From positions 1-64,000 of the forward strand of contig WHUX01000052.1 of NCBI GenBank assembly GCA_015179025.1: a stretch of 64,000 bases of DNA, written 5' to 3'. This document shows positions 1-11,579 of this stretch, one piece after another (the first letter of the stretch is position 1; each line of letters opens with the position of its first letter). The DNA is from Terfezia claveryi. Lineage: Eukaryota; Ascomycota; Pezizomycetes; Pezizales; Pezizaceae. Under the pieces are notes generated by a model. It made no database searches, was not told the DNA's origin, and saw nothing but the letters and a program-made list of their open reading frames with translations. A program made the translations under genes and the position numbers.

Positions 1-2
1 TA

Positions 3-2079
3 CCTGAAGGCGGGACACTTGTTCCGATTTTACTAGCATCAGATGAAACTCACCTAACGAATTTCTCTGGAGACAAAAAGTTATGGCCTGTTTATATGAG
101 TATAGGCAATATCGGAAGCTCCATACGCAATACACATACGATGCATGCCTGGATACCAATTGCACTACTACCGATTGGCCCGAAACGAATCAACAAAATA
201 CCTGGTATTCGGTAGAAACGCAGGAAATTCAGGCGTTGCAAACCATACACGATGTTTTGGCGCATTTGCTAAAACCGTATCTGACGTGAGATGTCAGAAA
301 GGCTACGAGATGGTTTTGCTGATGGGAACGTACGCTTATGCTTTCCTAAGCTCTTTTGTTGGCTCGCTGACCATATGGAAAATGCTACAATCCATGGTAT
401 TGCAAACAACCGCTGCCCTTCTTGCACAATTCCGACCGAGAAGCTTGGTGAGTATTCAGGAAGTGGTTATCCAGCTCACTCATATCAAAATTATGCCGCA
501 GCGTACAACGATTCCGACGCTGTCAGTTTGAAAGCAAACGGCGTTAAAACATCAAAAACGCCTTTGGTCAGTCCCAAATATAAATCCGCCTGAGCTCGTT
601 CGAGCAGATGTTTTGCACAATATCCTCCTAGGAGTGTTAAATCATTTAATGGATTGGATTCAAGGTTTTCTAGAATACTATGAGCGGATTAATGCATTTG
701 ACTATGTCTGGCATCGGTTGCCTCCCTACCCCGGATTTTCAGTTCCACCAAGGGATACCGAGTTGTTTCACAATGGTCGGAAAGGAAATGCGGAACTTTG
801 GTAAAGTCATTCTTGGAACATTTACCGCGGCGTTGCGTCGGAAGGCCAACCAACCACGGCCCACCGGAGGTCAGGTACAGGAGTTCAACCGAGCAATTCG
901 CTGCGTACGTAGCATCACTGACTTCTATCTCATGACTCAGTATCCTAGTCATACGGATAAGACAGTTTCTTATTTACAAGAATATTTGCTGTGTTTCATG
1001 AAACTAAAGCTGTGTTCTTGAGGTTCCGTGCTGATAAGAAAACAAGAAAGGCTGCTGCAGAAGCACATAAGGATTTGTTGAAGGAACAAGCGGGATCATT
1101 GGTTGAAGACCTCAGGGCGTCGGAAAAGGTTAGGATGCGTCAAGAAAATACCTTGCACCGTCGGGAATTGGTGAATGAGATTTTACAAGAAGGGGCGCAC
1201 TTCAATTTCCCAAAAATCCATTTAATCTCCCATTATGCCGAACAGATTCCGAAGTTTGGGGCTCTAGCTCAATATTCCACGAATATCAGTGAAGCTATGC
1301 ATAAAGGCCTTAAGGATGCTTACCGTCGAAGTAATAGGGTTAATGCAATACCACAGATAGTTACTACCTACACGAGGGATCATACTTTTGCTATGAAGGA
1401 CTTGACACTTAATCTATGGAACCAGGTTAGGCAAAACGGAGATGTGACGCCAGGTGTCGGAAAACAGGTCTACTTGAAGTTGCGGGGGAAAATTGAGTTG
1501 GGATTAATATCCAGCCTCGAGGATCTGGAGCGTGTAACTGGCTTGCCAGATCTGGTGCTGACAACGCAAGCGTTTTTAAGGCAGGAAGTTAGAAGCATGG
1601 ATTCCGACCCTACCGAGCTGTTAGTTCAGGAAATTCGTTCATATGGGGTGCTTCAAATTCCAGTGCCAAATTCAGTGGAGAAGGGTTCATTTTGCACAAT
1701 GCTAGATGCACCGAGAAATTTCACAGGAAGGAAAGATACGATTGGATATGGGTAAGGAGACAGCGTGCATTGGATGAGGCACCAGTAGGGACGCTGAATG
1801 GTCGAATACCAGGACGAATCAATGCATTGTTCAAGTAATAACTATAGCAGGAATGGTGCACCGGTTGGGCATGTGAATCTGCTTCAATGCATTGGGTTGA
1901 ATGCTGTGCAGGGCACGGAAGGGATGGTTCGCGTTGGATTGCCGATGAGTGGGGAAGGGGTTATAGTTAAGATATCACAAATAGAAGGGATTGTGCATTT
2001 GATACCATTAGAGCCGGGGGAAAGTTGGTTGGTAAATAATAGAATAGACTTAGAGACATGGAATATGATTTATGATTAG
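3..2079 (+). mobile_element. Decayed Plavaka-type (CACTA superfamily) transposase, 5' end outside the window
   Basis: A transposase of the fungal Plavaka group, readable only by switching frame several times. Frame 3 from base 3 gives the conserved block with SDETHLTNFSGDKK and LWPVYMSIGNI and stops near base 212. Frame 2 continues to 289 and frame 3 resumes at 291-593, with a Cys pair in NNRCPSC. Further pieces follow at 595-804, 680-1021 and 991-1755; the last contains INFPKIHLISHY-like FPKIHLISHYAEQIPKFG and STNISEAMHKGLKDAYRRS, both typical of the catalytic C-terminal half. Bases 1798-2079 encode the usual tail (EGIVHLIPLEPG, then WLVNNRIDLETWN). At least five frame breaks make it inactive. 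The element begins before the window, and I could not find its right terminal repeat. Family identification is from remembered conserved blocks. Confidence 0.85.
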
Positions 2080-2470
2080 GAAATAATAAACTTGTGACCA
2101 GTTGAGAGAAGAGCCACAAAGAACGTGAAGTGTCGGATGTAAAACAGGTGCCAGGCCAATATTAGGAGGGCATATGTGGGGGCGTATAGAGGTAAGCAGA
2201 AAATTGTAACACATGGGATGGTATAAAAGTAGTTGATGCGTCCGGATACAGATTTGTTTATTTTTTCTGCTGAAGTTTGAGGGTGCACATAGGGTGTATG
2301 AGAGGCAGTGGGAATTTGGTGGTGTTCGAGGTGTAGAGCATATATTTTGAGGATACGCATGTGGTGCATGAGTGGGAGCAGAAATTTTGTAGTATGAACA
2401 GGGTGCATGAGAGGCAGCAGGAATTTGGTGGTGCACCAGGTGGAACAAAACTAGTTGCTGCGTCATGATG
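2080..2470. repeat. Degenerate short tandem repeats downstream of the transposase
   Basis: Two to three diverged copies of a unit built around GGGTGCATGAGAGGCAGCAG followed by GAATTTGGTGGTG (about 2285-2325 and 2400-2435, with a worse copy at 2360-2395). The block is bracketed by similar GTTGATGCGTCCGG and GTTGCTGCGTC words. It may be the subterminal repeat region of the Plavaka element, which is inference. No coding signal was seen. Confidence 0.5.
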
Positions 2471-2574
2471 GAGAATTTTTTTTGCTGATGACTATGTTAT
2501 GTGACTTTACCTCAGCAGACTTTAAGACAAACCTAATTAAAACTCGTATATTTCATTGGATTGAGAATTAGAAC

Positions 2575-3275
2575 TTGAGCTCTACAGAAACCAAGCTTCT
2601 ACAAAGATTTTTGCTCCTCTGTAATACCGAGTCATGCATTAGTATGGACTTAATCGCCGATCCAGCTACATATAACTTTATACAATTAGGAATCTTGACC
2701 ATGGTTGATAATAAATTCCAATTTAGTGCTCCCATCATGTGGATAATCTTAATCTAACGGCTGTTTACTGCTCCTGATGGCTCCTTAGAATTAGAATCAA
2801 TATTATTCCAAGAATTTCTAATCAGAACTATTGAACGGATGGATCCATCTATGCTACAAACATCACTAGGTCTTGAGCAGACATCCCAGCTTCTGGAAAG
2901 AACCTAGCAGATGGATAGTATAAGGCAGCAACAACCGCTGTTCCTCACTATGCAACAGTCAGTGTAGACGTTGGAGCTATTTTCAGTTCTGTTGGGTATT
3001 TGGACTTGTATGTCAACAGGGATTTGAATTGGGGAATTGAGCTATTGCGGGAAGGGGATCATATGAAACAGCATGCTAGAAGGTTTATCAAGGATGGGGC
3101 CTATGCTGTAATTCCTCTAAAGGAGTGGGTAGTCATCGACTTTCATCACCATTCAAAAGCAGTTCAGGACCTCGGCCTAACTTCTTATATGTATTATACG
3201 AGGATAACTACAATATAATCATATTGAAACAGCTTGGCCATGCGGACCAGAAACTTGTTTTAAGGGGTATAGATA
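2575..3275 (+). pseudogene. Decayed Crinkler-associated C-terminal domain gene
   Basis: Frame-shifted, stop-ridden remnant of the C-terminal region that accompanies many fungal and oomycete Crinkler-type proteins. Visible pieces in order: ADPATYNFIQLGIL (about 2660-2700), then IERMDPSMLQTSLG and QLLERT (about 2830-2905), a stop, QMDSIR, and then the best preserved block at 3000-3218 with LNWGIELLREGDHMKQHARRF, an acid-Ile-Asp core at WVVIDFHHHSK, and, after a one-base slip, YEDNYNIIILKQLGHADQK. In known members the order is ERM..ML..SLG, then QMEFYR, then WGIELLRDGD, then the IDFR strand, so both order and spacing fit. Stops and at least three frame changes mean it is dead. The intact Crinkler-type gene at the other end of the window carries a different tail, so the two are not recent copies of each other. 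Confidence 0.65.
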
Positions 3276-5483
3276 TGTAACTCTTTTTTCTGTACCCTCT
3301 CTGTTTCTTTTTTTAGAGACAAATGTTTCTAGGTGCTCGATCATGCAGTTACTGGAATGGGTATTTAGCTTGTTTGAAAACAAGTATGGGTGACCCTAGA
3401 CACTAGCCAAATACAATATTTACGGAGGGGTTGGAGGTCCATCGGAGGAAGCAGCTGTTGTAAGTATGTACCTGTGTTTAAAACTGTTTCAAAACTGCCG
3501 GGCAATCTGATCGTGCAAGTATAGGATGTCAGTTGCAACCTTGAATACCTATACAACTGTTGAACCACTTTGTGGGGGGGGAGGGGGGGTTGGAATCCAT
3601 GCATGAAATCGTTGAGCACTTAGAATCGAGATTACCATTTGCCCCACTTTTGTAATCATCCTATTCGTAAGAGAGGATTAAATGCATTACAGAATATAAT
3701 AATACGATATATACATGAAGAACTTGTGCAGCGGTGATGGTCCCTGAAATGACCTTATGCTTCACGGCAACCCAGGCGCGGTGATCCCCAGCTGCACAAG
3801 TAGTCCGGCAGCCAGTCAGTCGATATGGTTTCGGGAGAAGGTAGCAAAGCTGGCCAGGTGCGCCCCCCCTCTTCCCCCCTCTCCCCCCCTCTTCCTCACC
3901 AATGCCACTGCTTCTTCGTTCCTTGCTTTTTTTCATTCATTTTTGCGTAAGTTCCGATTGATGGTTGAATAACACAATACCGTTGGGCTGCCCATGTTGC
4001 GCCATCTCACGGACCCAGGACCACGGGAATGTCTAAAGAAGAGACGTGGGAAGATGTGTAATTCGTGGAATCGAATGTTAGATAGGGTAGGTTTTTTTTT
4101 TTTTTTTTTTTTGATTTACCAACATGAGTGGGGGGTGTGGGGTGTTTTGGGGGGGAGTGCTCTTGACTTACACAGTGAGCGAATAATTTTCCAATGTACA
4201 GTACCTACCTGCTGCGGTCAAGGAGCGGCCATGCCCGTGGGCACATGGAGAAGGGGGGGAAATATCGTACCGTAAGTGATTGGACTTGCTGCTTTGGCTT
4301 TTCCGTGCATTTAGCGTCCGCATGATACACAGTGCTTATTGTAATGCATGAGGTACTTTTACCTACATAGCATTATTATGTACATGCATGTAGTCTGGTT
4401 GACATGCGTGCATGCGTGCCATGCATGAACGTTCGATTTTTAATTTATTCAACTCCGTACTATAAAAGTTATATCAGCGACGACGGGCTCGGCGCAGGAA
4501 TTCGGGCTTCTAGACGAGCGAGTTAACGTGCCCCCGTGTTTTTTGTTTGATTAACCGACACCAACAGATCCCTCGGCTAACCAGACTAGGCACGAGGCAG
4601 TGCGGAACTTTCTATGTGGAGCGAGGCCAAAGAAAAATCTAAAATGAAACAAACATTCCAAGTGAGCAATACATTTGCGCGTAAAATCAATACAGCCGCG
4701 AGCACAACAGAATCCGCGGCACTTGACAATCCCCGACCCCGACCCCGACCCCCCACTTATCTTCAGCACGCCAAAGTGCTGCACTGAGGCACTTGTATGG
4801 GTACTCCCTTTAGTCGACATCGATAATCCATGAGTTACATCTGGGCCAGTATGTACTGGCATGGTACTGTACCTAATGCATGAGATGAGGCAAAAGAAAC
4901 GGAAACAAGTTTAGCTGAACCTGCTGGGCTCTTCTGCAGTGTCAATCACATCACCTGAGCTTAGCTACAGGAGGTCCTAAAACAAAGATATGGAATCTCA
5001 CGCTCAGAGTATCCTTCCAGTTGTATCTACTGGCCACGCTGAGAAAGATCCTGAGGAGGAGGAGGGTAGGAAGGAGGGTACCGTAGTAGAAAGGAAGGTA
5101 ATAGTCTGGTTAAGGGTAAGTAGGCTTTTTGAGAACCATTTAGGTATGTACTTCAGTTTTGGTTTGCTCTCCCACTGCTGGACATCCTAGCCTAATTGCT
5201 GGACATCCAGCTTCAAAAGATCGTCGACCCCTCATATCACTTTTCAAAGCCCGCCCCCCCTAGGACTCTGCCAGCACTACGAGAAACTGAGGTTAGAAGC
5301 AAGCCTCCCTAGTGAAAAGATTAGAATTCATCCATCGGGAAGCTGAATTGCGATCGGCACCTAGTCTAGTAGAACTAATCGGTTCCATGCTAGAGAACAC
5401 CTAGCCAAAATCATGGCCCCTAGAATCTTCGTGCAGTTGGGGTTGTGGAGGGGCTAGTGAAAGCTAGACTACAGTTGGGGGTA
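3276..5483. other. Non-coding stretch with homopolymer tracts
   Basis: No credible gene. It holds a G7/G6 run (3567-3587), a C/T-rich run (3858-3897) and a T20 tract (4091-4110). A CATG-rich purine/pyrimidine alternation lies at 4383-4428. Two TA-GTCTGG motifs of the dispersed MITE family occur at 4393 and 5104. Short open frames here are compositional. Confidence 0.5.
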
Positions 5484-5694
5484 GTCTGGCTTGAGGGCAT
5501 CATACATAGAACTAAATTTCAGTCTCTAGTGTCCTTTTTCCCGTTTATATTGAACTTCTTCTGCTTAGCTTGGGGATAGGGAACCGCCCACACTAATCTG
5601 ACGGTGGTAGCCCTGTTTAATTACATTTCTTATAGCTACCGCTGACCACAACCAGACTACCGCTGACCTGTGGAGGGTGTTGTGCCAACCAGAC
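5484..5694. mobile_element. Candidate TA-flanked MITE, GTCTGG family
   Basis: The left end GTCTGGCTTGAGGGC is preceded by TA (5482-5483). The right end GGAGGGTGTTGTGCCAACCAGAC is followed by TA (5695-5696). The ends are inverted but only moderately similar, and other copies of the same termini crowd this place (CCAGAC-TA at 5652-5659, TA-GTCTGG at 5709). This may be a nested cluster rather than one element. Confidence 0.4.
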
Positions 5695-5828
5695 TAACCG
5701 CTGACCTAGTCTGGTTCGCTGACCTTATTTTAGAATAGAAGTTAGATAGCAACCACAGAACATACATCCACAAATTTGCGTTCACGAGTCAAGAATATAC
5801 TCGAAAAAAATCAAACCCTCAGGTACTC

Positions 5829-5937
5829 TACATACACTACACATAGGTATACACATATATATACACATATTTACACATATTCATACACACATTCACACAT
5901 ATACACATATATATACATACATACAATGCATACAGAA
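5829..5937. repeat. AT/AC-rich microsatellite
   Basis: Imperfect runs of ACACATAT, TATATACA and CATACATA. The ORF through it (5776-5994) encodes only Tyr-Thr-His-Ile repeats and is a by-product of the repeat. Confidence 0.8.
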
Positions 5938-5939
5938 AC

Positions 5940-7189
5940 GCCTAGTAAAAATACGATACTTCTTTTATTTTTTTTTATTTTTTTAAAAAATTAAAAGAAA
6001 AATAAAAAAAGGCGCTTGCTAATATAAAATAAAATCTTTCTTATTTAGCCGCGCTGGCCATCTTACTCATACATACCTTGCGAAAATGTTAGGACGGGGA
6101 GGGCAAGGCTGCCGCCAATCAGCCTTAGGGCCGGTAGGCCGGCAATCCGTACGCATGTAGATACTTGAATAGGTCCCTGCCTGGCCATGAGAACAGGACC
6201 GCCCCAGTTACAATTCGCGAACACGCGGAAAACACCAAAAAAAAAAAACCCAAAGATAGGCTCCACGCGAAGCCAAATTGCAGTTGCGCAACCAACCACC
6301 TTACTAGTACAAAGTCTGACTTGACTCGCAGTGGCCATAGTCTAGTCATGACATGTAAGAGATACTGCATTCCCATACCCTTGGTCATGGGTCTGCTTAT
6401 TCATGTTGGCGCACATGTGAATGAGAGAGGTGTGTGTGCACAAGTTCGTGCAGAAAAAATATGACCAGATACTTATTTCTTGATCCACCGAGACTATATA
6501 CCATGTAGAATGGAGATAACTATACAAATGCACGGTAAGAAAATCAGATAGGCGAAGTAGCGTAGAAAAACAGTCAAGGGGCAAACGAATGCAGGCTATA
6601 ACATTTTCGTTACTCTCGTTAGACATGACATGGTGTGGAAAGGGACAGAATACAAGTGAGATGCGCTCTGAAGGGGAAGGTCGATAACAGGAGGAGAATC
6701 ACAATATGGCCCAAAGAACCGCTATATGTGTTATTTTTTTTTTTTTTTCACGTGTAACGACCCGACTCCTTCGCTTCAAAAAGGCCAGCCAGAAAGAGAG
6801 ATGGGGGAAAACATAGGGGAAATCAAACAGGCTGGTATTGTTGATTAAAAAAAAGACCAAAACTAGGCAAACAATTCATCAAACTGGGATATCCAAATTC
6901 TCAATACAAAAAGCAGGCCATGAGAAAACCAACAAAAAAGCCCCAAGCTCCAAAGGTGCGAGTATTTGCAATGATTTCACCCGTGAGGAGAGCTGGAGTC
7001 CTTCAAAAATGCCAAAAATTTATGTTCGCGAGTCTTGAGGAAGAGTGTCCAGAGCTGATTGCTTTATAGATCCACCGCATTTAGCTAAGGGGTCGAGAAA
7101 GATACTTCATGAACCGAATAATAGAAAATAGTTGCTAAAATTAGAATGGCTGCGAAACACATATGTAAGTACCGCGAAGTAAGACGTGA
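5940..7189. other. Non-coding stretch, 3' side of the Cys-rich gene
   Basis: T- and A-rich tracts at 5960-6010 and 6733-6750. Nothing coding was recognised. The end nearest 7189 presumably includes the 3' UTR of the minus-strand gene that stops at 7190. Confidence 0.4.
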
Positions 7190-8463
7190 TCAGGCAATGG
7201 ATGTGGCCATCAGGCGTTCTTCGAGATGTTCCCTATAACTGTCCGATGGAATAGCGGCATTTGGATTTTTGTTTTTCTTGGGACTATCAAGACATTAGTA
7301 CAATCAAATGATAGAAGGTATTCGTGGATAAACACTTACGGGTTCCGAATGCCAGTATCGTCACGTTGAGAACCACAACTCTCGCATATCTTGCTTCCTT
7401 GTAGGAATGTTGCAGAACATTTGGTACAAGTCCAGTGGATTCTACTCCTTATCTTCTTGTACGTACGAAGTGGACGATGTCCAATGGGCTCAACCTCCGA
7501 GTCGGAACTATCCCGACCATCGTAATATCCTGGGGGCTTATTCTTTTTGTGTCTGGTGATTTCGGGTTAGCCTTTTTCACTGCATAAACCTTGTGCAAGC
7601 GGGCAAACTTACGGGTCTCGAGGGCATTTCTTGCACCGGTGGTGTTTGCAGTTTGAACAAATCTTCTCTGCACCAAAGTCTGTGGCGCATCTGTGACAGG
7701 TCCGGTGGACTCTTTGTCGAATTTTCTTTCGGACCAAATCCTGACCACCAGTTCGACTGGGAAGAGTAAGGCCAAAATCGCCCTTCCTTCTTCTTACTAT
7801 CGGCTTGACTTCCCGCTTGTCACCGACCTTCTCTTTCTCCTTGCCCTTGTCCTTCTTCAACCTGTTATACAAAGTGATCAGCTGACGGCCATCATGCGCG
7901 TTCATCAGGTACAACATACGGGAAGCGGGGACATTGCTTGCACCTCCTGTGGCCACAACTCAAGCAAGTCTTTTCGGCACCAAAGCCAGTTTTACACCTA
8001 TGGCATGTACGGTGCACACGCATTCTGATTTCCTTGTGGACACGTTGAATTGGAGGTTTGTCGGAACTTGGTAAAAGCGCTGGACTCATCTCTAAGCCAT
8101 GTTTCTTGAAAATTTCCGCTTTACGGTCAGCAGCAGACTTGGCAGGAGGTGGAGGGCCAGGTGTTGGTCTAGTTGATGGTTCGGCTCTGCAAGGACAATA
8201 ATAATTAGTAAAAATTTGTGGAAGCTTCGGTCAAGCAAAACCTACTTTGGCGTAGCTACCGGAGCAGGAGCCACAGGCTCTGGGAGAGGCGGTGGAGCTT
8301 CCTCCGTAGTGGGAGCTACAGGCTTGGATGCCTTTGACTTCCTTGACAAGGTGAAAACCCTCTTCACTCCCTGAAACATTGCATCAAAACTCTTCCTAGG
8401 CTTTTCTGAGCCTTTGTTACTGGCAGCAGCAGCAGCTGGGTCCGATGATGGTTCCCCAGCCAT
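7190..8463 (-). CDS. Fungal Cys-rich (zinc-ribbon-like) protein, five exons, 346 aa
   Basis: Exons by eye: 8463-8246, 8186-7920, 7861-7613, 7552-7340, 7283-7190. The four introns are 59, 58, 60 and 56 bp, all GT-AG (donors GTAGGT, GTATGT, GTAAGT, GTAAGT), and the reading frame closes exactly with stop TGA. The N-terminus is low-complexity Ala/Pro/Lys. Then comes KAEIFKKHGLEM, followed by a six-Cys module at residues 134-158 (HRTCHRCKTGFGAEKTC, then CGHRRCKQC). A second, nearly identical six-Cys module sits at 217-241, and a four-Cys module (TCTKCSATF, then CESCG) at 287-304. A conserved PPGYYDGRDS stretch precedes the last module. CxxC pairs imply structural zinc. I know this arrangement as a conserved but uncharacterised filamentous-ascomycete family; no biochemical role can be assigned. 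The start has good context (AACATGG). Confidence 0.88.
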
Positions 8464-10100
8464 GTTATCGTTGATTGGGTTGTTGTTGAGATGTAGTGTT
8501 GATGGTTATGGAGCGTTCCTTTAAGTAATGGACCTTCCAGTGTTGGGTATGATGATGATGGTGATGTCCCCTTTTTACCCGTTCAGTATCCGAAGTTATC
8601 TTTCCTCCAATACCCAAATACCAATTCCAGATACCTCAAGATCCTTTTCTGATTTGTCTTAGGCGAGGAAGGTGCAGATGTCGAAGCCGAAGGAACAACA
8701 GAAGACCACACGAAGGATGTGGGTAGGTATTTGGGCGAGCAGCAGGTACGGGGGGGTGCACTGGTTTTCTAGCAGCTGGTGAATGTGACAGGAAGAATGG
8801 TTGAGGCTATTTGAACGGGGGGGGGACAGGGTTGTGCTTCTCCTCTGCTGCTGGCAGAGCAGAAAAAGAAAAGCATTGGACCCAGAGAGCGAAAAGAAAC
8901 ACAGAATCGGTTCCTCGAGCAAAAGCAAAACCCCTGGGAACATGGAGCATGCATGGGAGGGGGAGGATGGTTTCACGATTTCCATGAGCGAGTTGAGGAG
9001 CCTTCCCCCATGGCGGTGGGTCCAGCAACCGGGGTGCGGCGTGCGTAGATGCAGGCAAGCACATACCAGACGAGCTAAAGGCCCTGTCAGTCCTTCACCA
9101 GGCCTGGCCAACCAGCCCGAAGCGACCTGACCCCCGCGCCTGGGACAGAGCTGCTCAGTCGAGCTGCCTGGCTGCATGGCTCGACCTCCCGAACCGCCTT
9201 CCACCAGCCACTGTGCCCGCCGTAGCCTGCTATTGGGCAGTCTGGAGGTGCAGATTTTAGGACCTGCTCGCTTCCACAGCCCATCCCTGCCTACGACTAG
9301 ATGGAATACGGTTTGGCTCGGGCTGAAGCTGTCTTGGAATTACCAACTTTATATCATAATCTCAGGTTCGTTTCTGGCTAAACCTCGCACTCGGTTGCCT
9401 CTGACATGAATTGACCCGGGCCCTGCGGTATTCTGATAGTTGCGATCTTACGGTACTGTTAGTCTGGTTATATGCAGACGACGAAATGATGCCAAGTGCC
9501 CTCATCAACGGCATATGGGAGAACATATTATTGTGGGATAACTCACCCCTTTTGAGTCATGGTGGCGCACTGAAGACCCATAGGTTTTTTTTATTCCCAA
9601 GTGGGGTACACCTTGCAGACAAATCGCTGCGGTGATTAGCTCTCGGGTTGTGAGGAATAACTGAGTCTAAGACAGGCCACCGAATGTAGCACTGTGATCG
9701 CTGGACCGCAATGAGTCTGCTTCAATGATCCATAAATGTTTAGGGTATGTTTACAAATTCTATTCGTTGCTAATTGCGTAATTGCAGAATCTTATGGGAG
9801 AGCGGAGGTGGTTAAAAGTGCAGATAAGTTATAGGTACAGGGCAATCCATAGCCGGTAGGTGTTAAATACGTACTACTTACTACAAGTCTCGCCCGCTTT
9901 TTGGGACGCCTGATCATATTATAGCCCCATATGCATGCTAGACAATACCATATTAATCCAAAGGTCTCAGGTATGCATGTACCACGTTCCTGGCGAATGA
10001 AATTTAAATTATTAGACGAATCTCAGCAGACTAGACATACTTCAATTAGTGCATCAGGTAACTCTCAGGACTTGGTTGTCAGGACAGTTTCAAGACTCGT
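8464..10100. other. Upstream region of the Cys-rich gene and further non-coding DNA
   Basis: Bases 8464-8660 are the likely promoter and 5' leader of the minus-strand gene (TGATGATGATGG run at 8550). The 8659-9300 part is GC-richer and open in several frames on both strands, but shows no recognisable domain or codon pattern. One TA-GTCTGG motif lies at 9462. Confidence 0.4.
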
Positions 10101-10110
10101 AGATCTCGGG

Positions 10111-10870
10111 GTTGAAGGTTTCTTGTATATCGAGACAAACCTTGCAATAGAACGATCCACTCTCGCGGCTTGTACAGTATACGTATATATACAGGTATGT
10201 ATGTACATAGCTAGTAGGTAGTTGCAATTTTGAGTTGTGGGAGCCACGCTGACTATAGTTAAAGTACACGTAGTGAAAAATATACTTTGTGATTTCAAAA
10301 TTGTCTATAAGTAAGTAAGTCTATTATAGCGCATTTTCACTATAGTCTGGAAAGGGCTGTAGGTAGCTAGATGCGAGTTCCGGAATTAGATCACATGGTC
10401 ATGAATTCTCTCACCATTCCCCTTGTCCACTCTAAAAGTAACTTGTTAGTCTTCCTCTCGAGCTCTTATCCAACTCTCATTCTCTCCAACTCCTTCCCGC
10501 CTAAAACTCCTTCCCGCCTAAACACTCCTCCCTGCCTACCTAAAAATTGTCATCTCGGCCTTACTACACGCAATTACGAATCACAAATAACATGATGGGC
10601 AACTACAATCCCCCTCGTCTATAGACTATATAGTCTGAATATGAATAATGATCCACCAAAATACAAAAAGCTACATCTTTAAATTCTATATGCGCAGGGG
10701 AAGGGATGTCCGCTATGGGGCCCTCATATTTTGATAGGTTCTAGAAATTCAAATATGCTTGCACTAGTGATATTATAGCTTTGTAAAGGGTAGTCGTCAG
10801 CCCACATGACCATATTTTATAGTTATCTCCTCACCATTCGAGTTCCCAAACCCTTAATCCCATCGTTATG
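10111..10870. repeat. Unclassified dispersed repeat, copy 1 (long)
   Basis: Shares ordered blocks with 15268-15610: GGTTGAAGGTTTCTTGTATA at 10116, GTGATTT..CTATAAGTAAG near 10290, GATCACATGGTCA near 10388, GGGGAAGGGATGTC near 10697, and AAATTCAAATATGCTTGCAC near 10746 followed by ATATTATAGCTTTG. The blocks are in the same order and orientation, with extra DNA between them here. No open frame or terminal repeat was found. Confidence 0.55.
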
Positions 10871-10884
10871 ACTACAAACCTAAC

Positions 10885-11270
10885 GATTACAGGAGAAGGA
10901 ATATTGGTGGTATGATCCTCACACGAGTAAGCTTTAAAAAATCAAAAGAGTGCTTGCACTATGGGTAATATAACTTTGAGTCAGCGCAAGGGGTAGTCAC
11001 CGGACCACATTGACCATAAATAATATCCCTCTCGTGTCAACCAGACTAATCCCCCTCATGATTCGACTTCTTGTGCAAAATCTCTTACCCCCAACTCCTT
11101 CTTCTCCAATTTCAACGCTCCTCAACCCCAACTCCCGCAAAACCCCAGAGCTCATGTCAGCTAACAGGACTGTTGAAGGGATGATGACCTTGCACTATTT
11201 AATATATCTTGAGTCTGCGGGAAGGGTTGTGCAACTGATAGGTGGTTTATTATTAAGGCCCACGCCAAAG
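10885..11270. repeat. Partial copies of the same unclassified repeat
   Basis: Two further fragments of the 3' block. 10935-11020 has GTGCTTGCACTATGGGTAAT then ATAACTTTGAGTC and GGGGTAGTC..CCACATTGACCAT. 11175-11240 has GACCTTGCACTATTTAATAT then CTTGAGTCTGCGGG. A MITE terminus (CCAGAC-TA, 11041-11048) interrupts them. Confidence 0.5.
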
Positions 11271-11579
11271 TGGAAGCTGCATAAAATAATCCAAAATGCT
11301 CAAACTATAGAAATCTGATCACCAGCCATCTGAGGAATTGTATGGTGATGTTTGCAGACATAGAACAAACCAGTTTCTAAAAATGCGAATTTTTCAGCGT
11401 AGAAACCCAATTTTGAATGTCCCAAATAAGCAACGTTCAACTGCACCACGGCAGCTTAAACCTCCTGGAGTACATAAGGGAGAGCAGTGGTACCGGTACC
11501 CATTCAAAAGTTGCTCACACAAAATCTCCACACCCATAAGTTACCTATCAATATGTGTTGATCGGCCAATATAGCTTTT

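Noticed and set aside
5776..5994. Tyr/Thr/His/Ile repeat ORF
   Set aside because: Simple translation of an AT/AC microsatellite.
8659..9204. 181-codon frame on the minus strand upstream of the Cys-rich gene
   Set aside because: GC-rich DNA is open in several frames on both strands, composition is irregular, no domain is visible, and it overlaps the likely promoter.
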